Below, in pieces: positions 16,382-24,918 of a stretch of 45,087 nucleotides of DNA. Every line of letters starts with the position of its first letter. The first letter of the stretch is position 1. A program made the position numbers and the translations under genes. The DNA is from Gammaproteobacteria bacterium (lineage in GTDB: Bacteria; Pseudomonadota; Gammaproteobacteria; Pseudomonadales; Pseudomonadaceae). Location of the stretch: assembly GCA_023475025.1 (NCBI GenBank), contig JAMCWB010000071.1:1-45087 (forward strand), in the 5' to 3' direction. Below the pieces are notes generated by a model, which worked only from the letters and a program-made list of their open reading frames with translations, did not search any database and was not told the origin of the DNA.

Positions 16382-17269
16382 ATGAGTGAATTTTCCGGCA
16401 AGACCGCCGTTATCAGCGGCGGCGCAGAAGGCATCGGCTTGAGCATTGCCATGGCCCTGGGCCAGCAAGGCATGCAGATTGTGCTGGGTGATATCGATAC
16501 CCGGCAACTGGCGAAAGCCGAACAGGCCCTGCAAGACGCCGGAATCAGCGTACTCGCCGTGCCGCTGGATGTCACCAAGCCCGAGCAATGGCAGAGCCTG
16601 GCCGAACAGGCCAGCGCCCGCTTTGGCAAACTGCACATGCTGGTCAACAATGCCGGGGTCGGTGGCGGCACCGGCACCGTCGAGCAGATAGATAACCAGG
16701 AGTGGCGCTGGGTCATGGATGTGAATTTGACCGGCGTACTCTATGGCACCCAGACCCTGGTGCCGCTGATCAAACAACACGGCGAAGGCGGCTGGTTGCT
16801 CAATGTCGCCTCCATGGCCGGCATGGGCGGCGTGCCTTATGGCGGCGCCTACACTGCCAGCAAGGTCGCTGTGGTCGGCATGTCAGAGAGCTGGCAGGTC
16901 GAACTCAAACCACACAACATCCATGTCGCCGTGCTCTGCCCGGCTTTCGTCAAAACCCGCATCAACCTGGCAGCGCGCAACAAGCAGACTGACTACCAGG
17001 GTGACAAGAAACCGGGGCCGATGACCGAGCAACAAAAAGCCATGGCCGCCAAGATGCAGCAGATCGTCGATAACGGCATCCCGGTCGAGGTCGTTGGCCA
17101 ACGCGTGGTGGAAGCGCTCAACGCCAAAGAGCTCTACATCTTTACCCATCCCAGCTATCGCGCCACCACCCAGGCCCGCGCCAAGGCCGTTGACGAGGCC
17201 TTCGCCCGTGCCGCCGAAAGCCCCTTGTTGGCCGACTTCCGCGACCAGGATATTGTGTTCTTCGGATAG
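16382..17269 (+). CDS. Short-chain dehydrogenase/reductase (SDR)
   Basis: A 295-residue NAD(P)-dependent oxidoreductase with a Rossmann fold. The cofactor loop is SGGAEGIG (residues 12-19), D39 ends strand 2 (GDIDTRQ), NNAG is at 89-92, the structural Asn is N115, and the catalytic set is S144, Y157 and K161 (AYTASK). The acidic residue after strand 2 hints at NAD+ preference, which is an inference. Length and the C-terminal QTDYQGDKKPGPMT segment fit classical SDRs that act on alcohols or ketones; the substrate is unknown. It has no operon partner and ends in a hairpin. Confidence 0.88.
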   Translation: MSEFSGKTAVISGGAEGIGLSIAMALGQQGMQIVLGDIDTRQLAKAEQALQDAGISVLAVPLDVTKPEQWQSLAEQASARFGKLHMLVNNAGVGGGTGTVEQIDNQEWRWVMDVNLTGVLYGTQTLVPLIKQHGEGGWLLNVASMAGMGGVPYGGAYTASKVAVVGMSESWQVELKPHNIHVAVLCPAFVKTRINLAARNKQTDYQGDKKPGPMTEQQKAMAAKMQQIVDNGIPVEVVGQRVVEALNAKELYIFTHPSYRATTQARAKAVDEAFARAAESPLLADFRDQDIVFFG

Positions 17270-17308
17270 TCCGGCAGCCCGGTGCGGTTACTGATTGACC
17301 GCGCCGGA
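17270..17308. terminator. Imperfect hairpin after the SDR gene
   Basis: Outer arms TCCGGC (17270-17275) and GCCGGA (17303-17308) and inner arms GCGGT (17284-17288) and ACCGC (17298-17302) can pair, with a one-sided 8-nt bulge. It starts one base after the SDR stop. There is no T-run, so its role as a terminator is only plausible. Confidence 0.3.
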
Positions 17309-17361
17309 ATCGACAGGCGCGCCGACATCCTGCTCGACACACAGATCCCCGAAATACCCAA

Positions 17362-17424
17362 CTACCGTGCGTAGATAGAATGCTCAACGGTAGGACAAGT
17401 ACGTACTGCAAGGACTTTAGTACG
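17362..17424. promoter_or_regulatory. Inverted-repeat cluster, candidate operator
   Basis: Three overlapping symmetries lie in 63 nt: CTACCGT (17362-17368) with ACGGTAG (17387-17393), the 10-nt palindrome AGTACGTACT (17398-17407), and CGTACT (17402-17407) with AGTACG (17419-17424). They sit 30-95 nt upstream of a possible 55-codon gene, at the left edge of the restriction-modification island. This is the only notable structure in the otherwise empty stretch 17309-17456. Confidence 0.3.
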
Positions 17425-17456
17425 CTGAATCAAAGTCTCCATGGGGGTGGCTAAAT

Positions 17457-17624
17457 ATGATGATTGTCTACGCAACAGCAGCCGTTCTTGCCGCGCTGGG
17501 CTTGACCACCCTCATTGGCTTGGTTGTAGCAAAGCGCCTGGACAAGAAATACGGCACCGAAAACGGACGGAATCAACGCTCCTCACCCTGTCGAGTTCCG
17601 TTCAAAACAAACGGAAGCTCTTAG
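17457..17624 (+). CDS. Possible small single-pass membrane protein (55 aa)
   Basis: ATG 17457 opens a 55-codon frame: an N-terminal hydrophobic helix (residues 3-24, TAAVLAALGLTTLIGLVVA), a basic stretch AKRLDKKYG, and a polar tail. GGGGGTGG lies about 7 nt upstream as a possible Shine-Dalgarno site. One hydrophobic segment followed by positive charges is a common plan for small membrane proteins. It lies between the SDR gene and the 3' end of hsdR, convergent with hsdR. No family is recognised, and it could be a chance frame. Confidence 0.35.
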   Translation: MMIVYATAAVLAALGLTTLIGLVVAKRLDKKYGTENGRNQRSSPCRVPFKTNGSS

Positions 17625-17655
17625 GCTTGGGATCTGCTGCAAGCCCTGCCCTGGC

Positions 17656-20600
17656 TCAACTCCACGCACTGGACAGTACCTCAGCCTGCTGCAAGATCAG
17701 CTCCACAGCTGCCGGTGCTTTATCTGGCGGGTACTTGTAGCGCTGCAAGGTACGCCGCACCAGGATGCGCAGCTTGGCCCGCACGCTCTCGCGTACTTGC
17801 CAGTCCACGGTGGTGGACTTGCGTAGCTTGTCGGTGATCTCGACGGCGATCTTTTTCAGGGTTTCGTCACCCAGTTCACGCACGGCGCTTTCGTTACTGG
17901 CCAGCGCGTCATAGAAAGCGACTTCATCCGGCGTCAGACCGAGGGCATCGTCGCGCTCCAGCTCAGCCTGAAACTCCTTGGCCATGGCGATCAGTTCCTC
18001 GATCACCTGCGCGGTTTCAATGCCCCGGTTGTTGTACTTGCGTAACGTCTCTTGCAGGCGGTCGGCGTATTTCTTTTCCTGCACCACGTTGTTACGGGTC
18101 TTGGCCTTGATATCGTCCTTGAGCAACTTTTCCAGCAGTTCGACAGCGAAGTTCTTGTACGGCATGCGGCGTACATCTTCCAGAAACTCATCCGAAAGCA
18201 GGCCGATATCCGGCTTGTCCAGACCGCACAGGGCGAACACATCCGCGACGCCTTCAGCCACCAGGGCATTGTCCAGTATCTGCCGCAGAGCCGTGTTTTT
18301 CTCTTCCTCGGTCAGTTTCTTGTCCACGCTGGTGAACTTGGTGATGGCAATCTTCACCTGTGACAGGAAGGCCACTTCCTTTTGCAACGCCTGGGACTCA
18401 TCCAGGGTGGCGCAGAGTGAAAACGCCTTGTTCATGGCCAGTACAGTATCCAGAAAGCGTTTCTTACCATCTTCCAGGCTCAGCACATAGTTGGCGGTAG
18501 GCACCAGCAACCTGTGTGGCTCGGTCTCGAATCCGCTGTAGCTGAAACCCTTGCCTTTGGGCCCAGGCGCAAACATACCGTGGATGATGTCCAGCTTTTC
18601 CAGCAGGATGGCGTAGGCTTCTTCGGCGCTGTGCGTCGGTGAGCCCTTGCCCTTGGCATCGGTATAGGTTTTCAGCGCCTGCTTGAGTTCGTTGGCAATA
18701 CCGATGTAATCGACCACCAGCCCACCGGGCTTGTCCTTGAACACACGATTCACCCGGGCAATGGCCTGCATCAGGTTATGGCCCTTCATCGGCTTGTCGA
18801 CGTACATGGTATGGCAGCAGGGCGCATCGAAACCGGTCAGCCACATATCCCGCACGATCACCAGCTTGAGTGGGTCGTTCATATCCTTGAAGCGCTTCTC
18901 AAAGCGTTTCTTGGTCTGCTTGTTATGGATATGCGGCTGCAAGAAGGCGCGATCAGACGCAGAGCCGGTCATCACCACCTTGATGGCGCCCTGCTCCGGG
19001 TCATCGTCATGCCACTCCGGGCGCAGAGCAACCAGCTCGTTGTACAGGTGAACGGCAATCTCACGGCTCATGGCGACAATCATGGCCTTGCCGCTGATGG
19101 TGCTGGAGCGGGTTTCAAAGTGCCTGACCAGATCTTCTGCCACCTGCTTCAGTCGCGGACCAGCGCCGACCAGTTTCTCCAGTCGACTCCATTCGCCTTT
19201 GGTCTTTTCGCGGTTGCCGACATCTTCCTCGTCTTCAACCACCTCCTCCACCTGCTCCGACAGCTCCTCGATAATGTCGCGGTTGATATCCAGCTTGGCT
19301 AGGCGCGACTCGTAGAAAATGGGCACGGTCGCGCCATCGTCTACTGCATCCTGGATATCGTAGATGGACACGTAATCGCCGAACACAGCGCGGGTATCCT
19401 TGTCTTCGCTCTCGATGGGGGTGCCGGTAAAGCCAATAAACGCTGCATTGGGCAGGGCATCACGCATGTGGCGGGCATAGCCAAACTTGTAGCTGCCGTC
19501 TTTCTTCAGCGTGGCTTTCAGGCCGTACTGGCTGCGATGGGCTTCATCCGAGATCACCACAATGTTGTGGCGGTCGTTCAGCACCGGGTGACCGGACTCA
19601 TCATTCAGCAGAGCGAATTTTTGCACCGTGGTGAAGATGATCCCGCCGGATTCACGCTCCGACAGCAACCGGCGAAGGGTATCCCGATCATCGGCTTGAA
19701 CGGGCTCCTGCTTGAGCAGCTCCCGGGCCGAACTGAAGGTAGCGAATAGCTGGCCATCAAGATCGTTGCGGTCGGTGACCACTATCAGTGTCGGGTTGTT
19801 CATCTGCGGCTGCTGCAACAGCTTGCCGGCGTAACAGCACATGGAAATACTCTTGCCAGAGCCCTGGGTATGCCACACCACACCGGCTTTCTTGCTGCCC
19901 GGCAGCACCTCGTCGCCGTAAGTTGCGCGCTTCTCGCCCTGCTCATATTTCCCCGGTGCCTGCGCCGCAATAACAGTGGCTCTGACGGCTTCACGCACGG
20001 CATGGAACTGGTGATAACCGGCGATTTTCTTGATCAGCTTCTCGGCATCCGTCTCGAAGATCACGAAGTAGCGGATGTAATCCAGAAACAACTCGCGGTC
20101 GAAGAAGCCCCGCACCATGGTTTCCAGCTGCCACTCCAGCAGGGGCTTGTCGTCCTCATGCTTGATGGTACGCCAGGGCATGTAGCGCTCCTGACTGGCG
20201 GTTAGGGAACCCACACGGGCCAGATAGCCGTCGCTGATGATGGCCGCTTCGTTGTAGGTAAACAGGTCGGTGACTTCGTCTTTGTAGGTCTGGATCTGGT
20301 GATAGGCATCCCAGATATTCACATTCTCTGCGGCCGGACTTTTCAGCTCCAGCACGGCCAGCGGCAGGCCGTTGATAAAGCAGATCACATCCGGCCGACG
20401 CAGCTGCTTGGAGCCTTCCAGGGTGAACTGGTTGATGGCCCGGAAGCGGTTGACGGCGAGGTCACTGAAATCCACCAAAAAGGCCTGGTCGTGAACTACC
20501 TTGTCGTCGCGCTTGTACTCAACCGGTACGCCATCCAATAACAGGCGATGGAAAGCCCGGTTGCTGATCACCACATCCAGGCTTTCCGGCTTGCGGACAA

Positions 20601-20808
20601 TAGCCACCGCCTGCTCAATGGCGCTCAGAGGCAGGTGTGGGTTGATGCGGCGAATAGCGGCCTCAAGATCTGCCAACAACAACACCTGCCGGTAATCGGC
20701 CCGTTCCGGTGTTGGGCCATCCGGTGCCAGGTCAGGTCCGTGGCCGATCTCCCAGCCACCGTCAGCAAACCATTGCAGACATTGTTGTTCCAGCTGATCT
20801 TCCGTCAT
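17656..20808 (-). CDS. hsdR: Type I restriction enzyme, R subunit
   Basis: The 1050-residue motor/nuclease subunit of the HsdR2M2S complex, which cleaves unmodified DNA after ATP-driven translocation. The PD-(D/E)xK nuclease is seen as RPD (D140) with LELKS (E154, K156). The SF2 translocase has Walker A TQGSGKS (315-321), DEAH (421-424) and TGTP (461-464), then the second RecA-like lobe and a helical C terminus. The length is normal for the family and all catalytic residues are present, so it looks intact. ATG 20808 lies only 10 nt after the RhuM-Fic stop, so it is the last gene of the hsdS-DUF4268-rhuM-hsdR unit, a promoter-distal position that delays restriction relative to methylation. Confidence 0.96.
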   Translation of the reverse strand: MTEDQLEQQCLQWFADGGWEIGHGPDLAPDGPTPERADYRQVLLLADLEAAIRRINPHLPLSAIEQAVAIVRKPESLDVVISNRAFHRLLLDGVPVEYKRDDKVVHDQAFLVDFSDLAVNRFRAINQFTLEGSKQLRRPDVICFINGLPLAVLELKSPAAENVNIWDAYHQIQTYKDEVTDLFTYNEAAIISDGYLARVGSLTASQERYMPWRTIKHEDDKPLLEWQLETMVRGFFDRELFLDYIRYFVIFETDAEKLIKKIAGYHQFHAVREAVRATVIAAQAPGKYEQGEKRATYGDEVLPGSKKAGVVWHTQGSGKSISMCCYAGKLLQQPQMNNPTLIVVTDRNDLDGQLFATFSSARELLKQEPVQADDRDTLRRLLSERESGGIIFTTVQKFALLNDESGHPVLNDRHNIVVISDEAHRSQYGLKATLKKDGSYKFGYARHMRDALPNAAFIGFTGTPIESEDKDTRAVFGDYVSIYDIQDAVDDGATVPIFYESRLAKLDINRDIIEELSEQVEEVVEDEEDVGNREKTKGEWSRLEKLVGAGPRLKQVAEDLVRHFETRSSTISGKAMIVAMSREIAVHLYNELVALRPEWHDDDPEQGAIKVVMTGSASDRAFLQPHIHNKQTKKRFEKRFKDMNDPLKLVIVRDMWLTGFDAPCCHTMYVDKPMKGHNLMQAIARVNRVFKDKPGGLVVDYIGIANELKQALKTYTDAKGKGSPTHSAEEAYAILLEKLDIIHGMFAPGPKGKGFSYSGFETEPHRLLVPTANYVLSLEDGKKRFLDTVLAMNKAFSLCATLDESQALQKEVAFLSQVKIAITKFTSVDKKLTEEEKNTALRQILDNALVAEGVADVFALCGLDKPDIGLLSDEFLEDVRRMPYKNFAVELLEKLLKDDIKAKTRNNVVQEKKYADRLQETLRKYNNRGIETAQVIEELIAMAKEFQAELERDDALGLTPDEVAFYDALASNESAVRELGDETLKKIAVEITDKLRKSTTVDWQVRESVRAKLRILVRRTLQRYKYPPDKAPAAVELILQQAEVLSSAWS

Positions 20809-20818
20809 ACCTCAGTCC

Positions 20819-21823
20819 TTATTCCCCTTCGCCTCTAACATCGGCGGGTTCCTTCAGCAGCATGAAATGCTCAATCAGCCGGATCATCAGGGTTTTCTGA
20901 TCCGGCAGGCTTTCCGCCACCAGCAAGGCCAAAGCTACCAGGGTGTTGTCATTAATCAGTTGTTCTAACGGCCGCGCCAGCAAAGCGGCGTTGCGGCGCA
21001 GATACCACAAAAACAGAAACGAGCCACAGCGTTTGTTACCGTCGGCCAACGGGTGGTTCTTGATCACGAAGTAGAGCAGGTGAGCGGCGCGGGTAGCCAC
21101 GTTCGGATAAAAGAGCTCATCTCCAAAGCCCTGCTCGATCGTCGCCAGCGCAGAGGCCAGACCGTCACTCCGTAACTGGCCGAACAGGTCGGTAGCCTCG
21201 CCTTTGGCGATTAGCGTCTGTTTAAGCTCGCCAATGGCCTTGAGCGCTTCATCCAGCTCGAGTGGCTGCATATCCGGTTGCTTGATGCCGACCTCAGCCA
21301 GATGCTGCTCGTCGTAGCTTTGCAGCAGGCTCCAGGAGCGGGCGTAATCGCTGATCACCCGGGCGACGGCTTCGCCTTCATTGGATACCAGGCCCTGATT
21401 GGTGAGGGTGCGGCTGAGCAGGTCAACGGCCTGCTCAAACTCGATGCCGCGTTCAGCCAAGCGGCGTTGATTGAGGGTGTAGCCCTGAACGAGGTGGTCT
21501 TTGAGAACCTGCGTTGCCCACTGGCGAAACTGCACACCACGCTGGGACTTCACGCGGTAGCCAACGGAAATAATAACGTCCAGTGAGTAAGATGTGACGG
21601 GCTTGTCTGATTCAGCAATATGCATTTTTTGCATATTGCTTTCGGCTGGCACTTCGCCTTCCTTGAAAACATTACGAATGTGGCGGGAGATCACCGACTG
21701 GTCGCGGCCGAACAGCTCGCACATTTGAGTCTGGTTAAGCCAAACGGTTTCGTGGCCAATCGCTACTTCTAGGTGCGCCTGGCCGTCGGTTGAGGTGAAG
21801 ATTCGTACTTGTTGTTCAGCCAT
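20819..21823 (-). CDS. RhuM-family protein with C-terminal Fic/Doc domain
   Basis: 334 residues. Residues 1-125 match the RhuM virulence-protein domain: VWLNQTQMCELFGRDQSVISRHIRNVFKEGE, with a DNA-binding-like helix pair, then SYSLDVIISVGYRVKSQRGVQFRQWA. A helical linker follows. Residues about 225-330 form a Fic/Doc-like domain with HPLADGNKRCG at 257-267, close to the Fic consensus HxFxDGNxR (Leu for Phe). Fic proteins usually transfer AMP to targets, while Doc phosphorylates EF-Tu; which applies here is unknown. It lies between the DUF4268 gene (47-nt gap) and hsdR (10-nt gap). RhuM genes recur in type I restriction loci, but their function there is not established to my knowledge. Confidence 0.88.
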   Translation of the reverse strand: MAEQQVRIFTSTDGQAHLEVAIGHETVWLNQTQMCELFGRDQSVISRHIRNVFKEGEVPAESNMQKMHIAESDKPVTSYSLDVIISVGYRVKSQRGVQFRQWATQVLKDHLVQGYTLNQRRLAERGIEFEQAVDLLSRTLTNQGLVSNEGEAVARVISDYARSWSLLQSYDEQHLAEVGIKQPDMQPLELDEALKAIGELKQTLIAKGEATDLFGQLRSDGLASALATIEQGFGDELFYPNVATRAAHLLYFVIKNHPLADGNKRCGSFLFLWYLRRNAALLARPLEQLINDNTLVALALLVAESLPDQKTLMIRLIEHFMLLKEPADVRGEGE

Positions 21824-21870
21824 GACAGTTCCTTGTCGTTGTTTACAAACCGGGCAGTATAGCCAATAGC

Positions 21871-23058
21871 TTATGCATCGTGCTCTGTGCCTGGCTCTTT
21901 ACTGAAGTTTGTGGTTTTCAACTCCTGTCGAACCTTGTCTAGCGGCCCGCTCAGCGCTTTCTCCAGTCGTGTCATGTGGTCAACCAGCCATTGGATCATC
22001 TCTGGCCAATTGGCTTTGTCGTAACCGTCTACGGGCATGGCATAGTGGATGCGGCACGATTTCCGATTAGGTAGCGGCATCCATACGAGTGCGGCTCCAA
22101 AGGAGGATTCTATGGCGTCTTTCTCCACTTGCAGCTGTTCAAAGACGAACTGGTTAGCCTCCGCCTGGGGGCGAGCCATGGAATACTCTACCCGCACTTC
22201 GTTTTTGCTGAAGATCAGGTTGAACGTCATACCGGACAAGCCAGAGCCCGCAGACAACCAGTGGTCTTTGCCGGGGCTGATGTTGTTGTAGAGGTCGCAG
22301 TCGCTCTGTCCGAACGCCTCCAACGCCTGCTCCCAGAACGCCAGTCGCAGCCGGTGACTCTGCCTCTGCTCGTTACTGGCACTCTTTTCCTCGGCCTCCT
22401 TGGCCATCATGCCAATCATAAAGTCCGAGGCTTCCGGCGTGGGGATGATCTGCTCCACATTCAGGAACAGTTCGGCACCGGCCTGGTAGGGTGTGACCTT
22501 GAAGCATTGGCAGTTGACGCCGAACTGGCTCAGCCAGAGTACCGTGTTGGTGACTTCCTTGCGGTAGTGGGCGGCGACCAGCATCAGGCGTTGGCTTTTC
22601 AGGGTGTTGAGCTGCACCGATTGCAGGTCGTCGGCCTGCAGAAACTCCAGCAACACGCGCTCGGCATTATCAGGTTCGTTGCCGGTATTCTGGGCTTTCT
22701 GGTTCAGGTAGCGCTGGAAAATCTCCACCACCTGCTGTTTTTTCAGGTTGGCGCAGTAGCTGGCGTATTTGAGGGCTTGCCACACCACATCCCGGCCGCT
22801 GTCATCCAGCTTGTTTTCGATAATGACCAGATTGCCTTCCTTGTCGATAGCCAGCAGATCCAGCCGCTCACGGGTGTCGTCGAAGCCGTCGAATTCCTTC
22901 TGGATAATCAGCAGCTCGTCGCCGTCGCCCTGGGTCAGTGCCTGGGGGTAGTTCTCCAGCCATTCCTGCAGGTGTTTCCGCTCGGTGAAGCCGAGGTCGG
23001 TGAAGCGTTTAACTTCCAGCGGGTTGATGCGGTTGGAGGTTGGGTCGATTTTAAACAT
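21871..23058 (-). CDS. DUF4268-like protein with N-terminal PD-(D/E)xK nuclease-like motif
   Basis: 395 residues. The N-terminal part (about 10-130) resembles endonuclease NucS/RecB-like folds: RLDLLAID with D67, NLVIIENKL with E81 and K83, then a helix WQALKYAS with Q94. This is the D...ExK...Q pattern of restriction-type nucleases. The C-terminal half (RLRLAFWEQALEAFG onward, including the tail WPEMIQWLVDHMTRLEKAL) matches my recollection of DUF4268, found in many restriction-modification loci. ATG 23058 overlaps the hsdS stop by 8 nt (ATGTTTAA), so it is translationally coupled to the specificity subunit and probably acts with the complex. Whether it cuts DNA is inference. Confidence 0.8.
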   Translation of the reverse strand: MFKIDPTSNRINPLEVKRFTDLGFTERKHLQEWLENYPQALTQGDGDELLIIQKEFDGFDDTRERLDLLAIDKEGNLVIIENKLDDSGRDVVWQALKYASYCANLKKQQVVEIFQRYLNQKAQNTGNEPDNAERVLLEFLQADDLQSVQLNTLKSQRLMLVAAHYRKEVTNTVLWLSQFGVNCQCFKVTPYQAGAELFLNVEQIIPTPEASDFMIGMMAKEAEEKSASNEQRQSHRLRLAFWEQALEAFGQSDCDLYNNISPGKDHWLSAGSGLSGMTFNLIFSKNEVRVEYSMARPQAEANQFVFEQLQVEKDAIESSFGAALVWMPLPNRKSCRIHYAMPVDGYDKANWPEMIQWLVDHMTRLEKALSGPLDKVRQELKTTNFSKEPGTEHDA

Positions 23059-24478
23059 TGGCTGGTTCCGCCTCTTCCGCTAGCTGATCCTCTGCGTTGG
23101 ATATAGAGAGTTCGCCTGAGAGTAGTTTCGGAAGCAAGGAGTCCCGCAGTTTTGCGAGAGTGTCTGACTCCCGGACGTTATTCTCAATGGCTTTATAAAG
23201 CGATGATGCTTGTTTCGAGTAAATCGAGATCAGTGATTCTGTCGGCATCACGACCGGGATGATTTTGAAGTTCTTTTTACTAATCTCTGCGAAGGTGGTC
23301 CCGCTGGCCCGGCTTTTGATTTCGTCCATGTGAGCTGCGCACCACTGAATGACGAACTCGGGGCTCAATGCCTTTTCGCATTTCATCGCAATATAGCCTT
23401 GGTTTACTGCTACAGGAATCTTGGCCAGGGCCAGATAGCCAACGGGCGCCCGCGATGACATCAGCACGGTATCGACTGGTAATAAACCAGAACTAATCTT
23501 CCCAAGACCTGCTTCAGTTACTTTGCGCTCAGTTTCGACGAGAACCTTGTCTGCGAGGTTTGATAGGTCTTTCGGGGAAGTCCAGTTGATCTCACCGTTT
23601 TGCCAGAAGTCTGGGTTTTTGGTGGATGGAGTGCCACCACCGACGACGGTAACCTCATCGCCTATTTGGGTTACGTACCCCCCCTCCGGAATCTCTCCCA
23701 ACTCACTTTCCTGCATAGCCGACGGAAACAGCTCGGCGGTGGCGCGGAGCTCGGCGTATTGCTCGGGCTGTTCGGCCTGAAGGCGGGTGAGTTCGTCTCG
23801 GGATTTACCGGAAATCGCCTGCATGGCAGCGAGGTTCATCCAGGTGTTCAGGTCGGGAAGGAGTTCGCCTTCGTCGGCATAACACACCGGCGAGGTGGCA
23901 TCCGCTACCGGCTGCAGGGCAAGCCACTGCTCCCGCGCAGCGATCTTGGCTTTGACCGGCTCGAAATCGACAAACCAGCTTTTGAAGATAGCCTGGGCCA
24001 TTTGTTCGAGGGTTTGGCTGATTTGGTGATTATTTGCGGCTTTGCGATCAAGAGCGGACAGTATTTCCGCAATCTGGTCCTGAACGTGGCGAACTGGCCA
24101 CAGAACTTCTATTGGGTGAACATGATTTCTGTTTAAAGCGGGATTCGCGGCCCCCACGTCCATTTTTTTTAAGACGTCGCTCATGTTGAGGAAAAAGTAG
24201 TAAACAAAGACTGGATTGTTGTCTTTGAAGTCCTTGACCCAAAGCGTGGTGTCGTGGGGCCAGAAGTCCTCTTGCAATAAAAACGTCGTACCGAGGCTTC
24301 CTTTTCGTCCGAGGACAACGCCAGGAGCAGCTACTCTTGCTTCATTATGAAAGCTTGAAACTCCGCCTGATGAAACAACAGGAACCGTTCCGGGTTGTTG
24401 TTGTTTTCTCGTAATATCGAAGCCACGTTGTAGGGTTAACTGGGTGCCGATTGTTGTCTTAAAATATTCAGTACTCAT
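23051..24478 (-). CDS. hsdS: Type I restriction-modification specificity subunit
   Basis: 475 residues. It begins almost directly with the first target recognition domain (about 1-125, FKTTIGTQLTLQRGFDIT). The central conserved helix follows (QDQIAEILSALDRKAANNHQISQTLEQMAQAIFKSWFVDFEPV, about 130-175), then a long spacer, the second target domain (about 250-420, GEIPEGG to GTTFAEISKKNFK) and the C-terminal conserved helix (LAKLRDSLLPKLLSGELSI). It sets the DNA sequence for both methylation and cleavage. The target domains are visibly more AT-rich than the flanking genes, as is common where specificity domains are exchanged. ATG 24478. It lies 440 nt from hsdM, unlike the usual hsdMS overlap, and overlaps the next gene by 8 nt. 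Confidence 0.94.
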   Translation of the reverse strand: MSTEYFKTTIGTQLTLQRGFDITRKQQQPGTVPVVSSGGVSSFHNEARVAAPGVVLGRKGSLGTTFLLQEDFWPHDTTLWVKDFKDNNPVFVYYFFLNMSDVLKKMDVGAANPALNRNHVHPIEVLWPVRHVQDQIAEILSALDRKAANNHQISQTLEQMAQAIFKSWFVDFEPVKAKIAAREQWLALQPVADATSPVCYADEGELLPDLNTWMNLAAMQAISGKSRDELTRLQAEQPEQYAELRATAELFPSAMQESELGEIPEGGYVTQIGDEVTVVGGGTPSTKNPDFWQNGEINWTSPKDLSNLADKVLVETERKVTEAGLGKISSGLLPVDTVLMSSRAPVGYLALAKIPVAVNQGYIAMKCEKALSPEFVIQWCAAHMDEIKSRASGTTFAEISKKNFKIIPVVMPTESLISIYSKQASSLYKAIENNVRESDTLAKLRDSLLPKLLSGELSISNAEDQLAEEAEPANV

Positions 24479-24624
24479 GCCTCAGACCCCAGGTGGTCAC
24501 TATCGGCGAGCTGCACTCGAAATAACCTCGTCATCGTCACACTAACCCGGTTAAAAACCCATTTAAATGCCATTGAGCTGTAAACAATGCAGCCAATTGC
24601 TGACAAGACGGTATGCCTGGCAAG

Positions 24625-24633
24625 TGTTATAAT
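24625..24633 (+). promoter_or_regulatory. Extended -10 promoter of the small gene between hsdM and hsdS
   Basis: TGTTATAAT is a perfect extended -10 (TGn followed by TATAAT). No good -35 stands at 17 nt, which extended -10 promoters tolerate. It lies 31 nt before the ATG at 24665 and reads away from hsdS, so it marks a divergent control region between the two genes. Confidence 0.6.
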
Positions 24634-24664
24634 CCCGCCAGTCATTTCGCTCCGGAGTCGCCCC

Positions 24665-24829
24665 ATGGTTCGTAAAAAAAGCTCAGGCAAGGTGTCGGTG
24701 TCCCGTGCCAGCATCCTCCGAGCTGTCGCCAGCTCAAGCGCCATCGAAACCGGCGAGCGTACCGAGGTTATCGAGAAGCGGCTGAAGTCACGCAAGCGCC
24801 AGAACCCCGCGCTGACGTTGGCCTTCTGA
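24665..24829 (+). CDS. Small basic protein encoded opposite to the hsd genes (54 aa)
   Basis: A 54-residue protein, strongly basic at its N terminus (MVRKKSSGK), then SVSRASILRAVASSSAIETGE and a charged helix RTEVIEKRLKSRKR. Evidence that it is real: a perfect extended -10, a CGGAG Shine-Dalgarno site 7 nt before the ATG, and about 80% G/C at third positions, like the chromosomal genes around it. It is divergent from hsdS and convergent with hsdM. I do not recognise a family. Size, charge and position fit a regulator or an antitoxin-like partner for the RM operon, which is inference. A 124-codon minus-strand frame (24475-24849) covers the same DNA and is the competing reading. Confidence 0.6.
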   Translation: MVRKKSSGKVSVSRASILRAVASSSAIETGERTEVIEKRLKSRKRQNPALTLAF

Positions 24830-24918
24830 GTCGCTATAAACACGCTCATTGCTGCCCCTCCAGAACGTCCCGAATCAGGCGTTCAACGTGTTGATGACCA
24901 CCGCCCCGACTGCTGGAT

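Noticed and set aside
24475..24849. 124-codon minus-strand frame between hsdM and hsdS as the main gene
   Set aside because: It overlaps the plus-strand gene that has a perfect extended -10 and better third-position G/C. Its second half uses many A/T-ending and rare codons. Kept only as an alternative in the findings because it has GGAGGGG and an ATGA overlap.
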